From an uncultured Clostridia bacterium (GTDB lineage Bacteria; Bacillota; Clostridia; TANB77; CAG-508): a stretch of DNA of 32,545 bases. Below, piece by piece: positions 30,528-32,545 of this stretch. The notes below the pieces were generated by a model. It was not told the origin of the DNA. It searched no databases and worked only from the letters and a program-made list of their open reading frames with translations. Within the stretch, counting starts at the first letter, position 1, and every line of letters begins with the position of its first letter. Both the position numbers and the translations under genes were made by a program. Location of the stretch: NCBI GenBank assembly GCA_949155365.1, contig CASCUT010000022.1, forward strand, positions 1 through 32,545, given 5' to 3'.

Positions 30528-30609
30528 AAAAAAATCCCCTTTCTTTATATGTATTAGTATCTACTAAAAAATCTTAGATATACATATTTTATTCAGAAAG
30601 GGTTTTTTT
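30528..30609. repeat. Imperfect palindrome upstream of ytxC
   Basis: Seven A and CCC-TTTC (30528-30544) face GAAA-GGG and seven T (30596-30609). Inside, TATGTAT and ATACATA can also pair. On the minus strand the 3' arm contains the ytxC Shine-Dalgarno-like AGAAAGGGGA, so the hairpin could hide it. On the plus strand it looks like a terminator ahead of the 30622 promoter. Confidence 0.5.
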
Positions 30610-30621
30610 GGTAACTTGGGC

Positions 30622-30650
30622 TTGAAATTTTTAAAGAATTAATGTATAAT
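30622..30650 (+). promoter_or_regulatory. Promoter of the small membrane protein gene
   Basis: TTGAAA (30622-30627), 17-nt spacer, TATAAT (30645-30650). It excludes an in-frame ATG at 30642 as translation start. Confidence 0.75.
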
Positions 30651-30701
30651 ATAAAAAAATGTAACAGCAAATCATCAAGCAAAGCAAAAGGAGGAGACAG
30701 T

Positions 30702-30947
30702 ATGATGAAAGTGTTAGTACTTGCAATTGTAATTACAATTGCGTATTTGTTCTTTTCTGTATGGAATGTTTTTGTTACAGGAAGACAAAGAAAATTAGGT
30801 GTTGTTGATTATGTTTACATCGTTCTGTTTATGTTGTTTACAGGATTAATAACATCGATGAAAGTTATCTTTCTACTTCAAGTGTTATTCATGATGTGGT
30901 TGTTTATTATGATAATGCAGGTAAACAGAAATGCTCAGATGAAATAG
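30702..30947 (+). CDS. Small membrane protein of unknown function
   Basis: The 81-residue protein has three hydrophobic helices: VLVLAIVITIAYLFFSVWNV, YVYIVLFMLFTGLITSM and VIFLLQVLFMMWLFIMIMQV, separated by short basic loops (TGRQRKLG). No family is recognised. AAGGAGG (30688-30694) is 7 nt before ATG 30702; a second ATG follows at once. It has its own promoter and terminator. Confidence 0.75.
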   Translation: MMKVLVLAIVITIAYLFFSVWNVFVTGRQRKLGVVDYVYIVLFMLFTGLITSMKVIFLLQVLFMMWLFIMIMQVNRNAQMK

Positions 30948-30972
30948 TTTAGATATAATAGGGAAAGCAAGG

Positions 30973-31012
30973 GAGAGCTTAAATAAGGACAAATCGTTCT
31001 TATTTGGCTCTT
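30973..31012 (+). terminator. Terminator of the small membrane protein gene
   Basis: AGAGC and AAATAAG pair with CTTATTT and GCTCT around a short loop, followed by T/C-rich sequence ending in six T. Confidence 0.7.
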
Positions 31013-31057
31013 CTTTCTTTTTTGGGTGTGAAAAGATATCAAATCAATAGAAAATAA

Positions 31058-31093
31058 GAGCATTATCAATCGTATTCTTTATTGATAATGCTC
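31058..31093 (-). terminator. Terminator of the GH57 gene
   Basis: GAGCATTATCAAT (31058-31070) and ATTGATAATGCTC (31081-31093) form a perfect 13-bp stem. On the minus strand it follows the GH57 stop by 17 nt and runs into TTATTTTC. Confidence 0.75.
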
Positions 31094-31110
31094 CTAAATA
31101 GCCTTTGAAA

Positions 31111-32545
31111 TTAGTAATAAATTCGATAATCAATCTCTGGAAAAATACAATCTTTTTCTTGTAAACTTTCTAAAAAGTCAGGATCAATCGTATTTTCTTT
31201 TATTTGTTGATAAAGTTTTGTAAAACGTCCAATATGATCTTTAATTCTTTTTTTGGCATAATCTACCATTGTGCCATTTGTAATAATAAATAACCAGTCA
31301 CTACTTTGAGCAAGTAATAATTCACGTGCACATTGATTTAAAGCACTAATTTTTAAGGCATCTGTCTCATTTAAGTAAGTATGAGCAAGTTCTACCATAT
31401 GTTCACCAGCAACATGAAGATGACGATGAGCATAGTCATTGGTTTGATTAAGCCATACTTCGCTATAACCATTTGCTCCCCAACTAGAACGACAAGGATT
31501 ACAAACTTGCATTTCAGGATATTGGTCAATATATTCGCCAGGGGTAATTAGTTTGAAGTCCTGTTGGTCAAAGTGAATTTTCTTAAATAAAATGTATAAC
31601 CAATAAGGACCTTCATACCACCAATGCCCATAAAGTTCAGCATCATAAGGACAAAGAATGATAGGAGGTTTATCCATGTAAGAACTGGCAAGTTCAATTT
31701 GTTTTCTTCTAGAATCTAGGAAGTGACCAGCTTGTTTTTCACCAGAATCTTTTGCCCATTGTAAATCATAAATATCTTTTTCACAATCTTTGCCAGTAAT
31801 ACGATGATATTTAATTCCAGTATGAACACGAACACCATTATGAGCAATGTAAGGTTTAATATAGTCATAATCAGCATCATAACCAATATCACGATAAAAT
31901 TCACGATAATTAAAATCACCAGGATATCCATTAATAGAACTCCATACTTGTCTTGAAGATTCCATATCCCTACCAAAGCAAGTAATGCCAGTAGGAGAAA
32001 CAATAGGGGAACAAGTGCCATAGATAGGAGTAGGGTCAGCATACAAAATGCCATGAGATTCGGTAATTACATATTCAATACCAAATTCTTTTAAATATTT
32101 ATCAGCTTCAGGTACATAACCACATTCAGGAAGCCAGATGCCACGAGGTTTTCTTCCAAAATATTTTTCATAAGTTTGTACGCCAACAGCAATTTGGGCT
32201 TTTACCGTTTGTTCTGTTACATACAGAATAGGGAAATAGCCATGTGTAGCACCACAAGTAATAATCTCTAAAACTCCTAAATCTTGAAAATGTTTAAATC
32301 CTTCTATGATATTATCATGATATACCTCATGAAATAGGTGTAAATCATTTTGATAACGTTCCAAATAATAAAAAGAAAGTTTATTTATTCGTTCATCATA
32401 AGTCGTTCTTTTGGTTTCTTTTTCTGCAAGTTCAATATGTTTCTTTAAATACTTAATATATCTTTTTTGCAATAGTTTGTTATCTAACATATTTAAAAGA
32501 GGAGGTGTCATAGACATTGTAATACGGAAATCAACTTGTTCTTCT
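31111..32545 (-). CDS. Glycoside hydrolase family 57, 1,4-alpha-glucan branching enzyme type (N-terminus outside window)
   Basis: The frame is open to the window edge: residues EEQVDFRIT precede MSMTPPLLNM, so the ATG at 32517 is internal and the protein is cut off upstream. The 477 visible codons show GH57 marks: SMTPPLLNML near the front, GIWLPECGYVPEADKYL with the nucleophile Glu, and ILCPYDAELYGHWWYEGP with the acid/base Asp, followed by the helical C-terminal DUF1957-type region (ARELLLAQSSDWLFIITNGT). These enzymes create alpha-1,6 branches in glycogen-like glucans. A role in glycogen storage fits a spore-forming anaerobe. The gene continues beyond the right edge, so its operon cannot be judged. 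Confidence 0.92.
   Translation of the reverse strand, partial: EEQVDFRITMSMTPPLLNMLDNKLLQKRYIKYLKKHIELAEKETKRTTYDERINKLSFYYLERYQNDLHLFHEVYHDNIIEGFKHFQDLGVLEIITCGATHGYFPILYVTEQTVKAQIAVGVQTYEKYFGRKPRGIWLPECGYVPEADKYLKEFGIEYVITESHGILYADPTPIYGTCSPIVSPTGITCFGRDMESSRQVWSSINGYPGDFNYREFYRDIGYDADYDYIKPYIAHNGVRVHTGIKYHRITGKDCEKDIYDLQWAKDSGEKQAGHFLDSRRKQIELASSYMDKPPIILCPYDAELYGHWWYEGPYWLYILFKKIHFDQQDFKLITPGEYIDQYPEMQVCNPCRSSWGANGYSEVWLNQTNDYAHRHLHVAGEHMVELAHTYLNETDALKISALNQCARELLLAQSSDWLFIITNGTMVDYAKKRIKDHIGRFTKLYQQIKENTIDPDFLESLQEKDCIFPEIDYRIYY

Noticed and set aside
1-32545. tRNA, rRNA or replication origin
   Set aside because: No cloverleaf-like or rRNA-like sequence and no cluster of DnaA boxes was noticed by eye. 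A covariance-model search would be needed to exclude small RNAs fully.

Overview
The window is an AT-rich (roughly 30% GC by eye) chromosomal stretch from a low-GC Firmicute. It most likely comes from an anaerobic, spore-forming, gut-type member of the Clostridia. The evidence is pyruvate phosphate dikinase, a YtxC-type sporulation protein, TIGR04086 and DUF3006 proteins, the tig-clpP-clpX block, consensus sigma-A promoters and strong AGGAGG ribosome binding sites. No rRNA, tRNA or CRISPR array was recognised. The species cannot be named from this sequence alone.

Layout. 1-640: 3' end of a REP-associated (IS200-like) transposase followed by REP-like inverted repeats. 704-3328: ppdK. 3463-3570: relic of a prepilin-type leader. 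3662-4567: microbial poly(ADP-ribose) glycohydrolase-like protein. 4716-5864: alkaline-phosphatase-superfamily phosphodiesterase. 5936-8320: accessory patch with a HIT-domain protein (minus strand), a small secreted protein and a 5'-truncated lipoprotein-carrier-like fragment. 8384-9292: a strong promoter, a structured non-coding RNA with two 52-nt tandem repeats, a rho-independent terminator and a nuclease-like gene. 9316-10594: DUF3006 plus a ComEC-like metallo-beta-lactamase protein. 10797-17540: dnaE (frameshifted), an HD-CYTH fusion and a Ppx/GppA-like protein. 17653-18708: prepilin-leader/FGE-fold protein. 18944-22274: tig, clpP, clpX. 22366-25807: a small minus-strand gene, a YgjP-like metallopeptidase, an ECF sigma factor with membrane segments, yjjX and a Cys/His protein. 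25927-29164: TIGR04086 protein, HD protein, divergent secD and short secF. 29256-30947: rhodanese, ytxC (minus strand, frameshifted) and a small membrane protein. 31111-32545: GH57 glucan branching enzyme (minus strand, N-terminus beyond the window).

The most interesting system is at 8384-9292, where the order of parts matches a type III (RNA antitoxin/protein toxin) toxin-antitoxin locus. A TTGACA-17-TATAAT promoter drives a short RNA with two leader hairpins and two 52-nt repeats plus the start of a third. A 17-bp-stem terminator then stands about 25 nt before a well-placed RBS and a gene resembling PBECR4 (a BECR-fold nuclease family). The two repeats differ at only three positions, and two of those form a compensatory C-G to T-A change in the closing stem, which is direct evidence for selected RNA structure. 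This pairing of repeats with a PBECR4-like protein is not one I recognise among the ToxIN, CptIN and TenpIN families.

A second theme is broken reading frames. dnaE and ytxC each carry one extra base, and in both the frame is restored exactly by skipping the C of an in-frame CGG followed by A. Sequencing or assembly error is the simplest explanation. A +1 event at a very rare codon is a testable alternative. Other unusual points are the HD-CYTH fusion, a SecDF pair that seems to lack the proton-relay aspartates, and an FGE-fold pilin-like protein whose C-terminal segment has a different codon usage from the rest of its gene.
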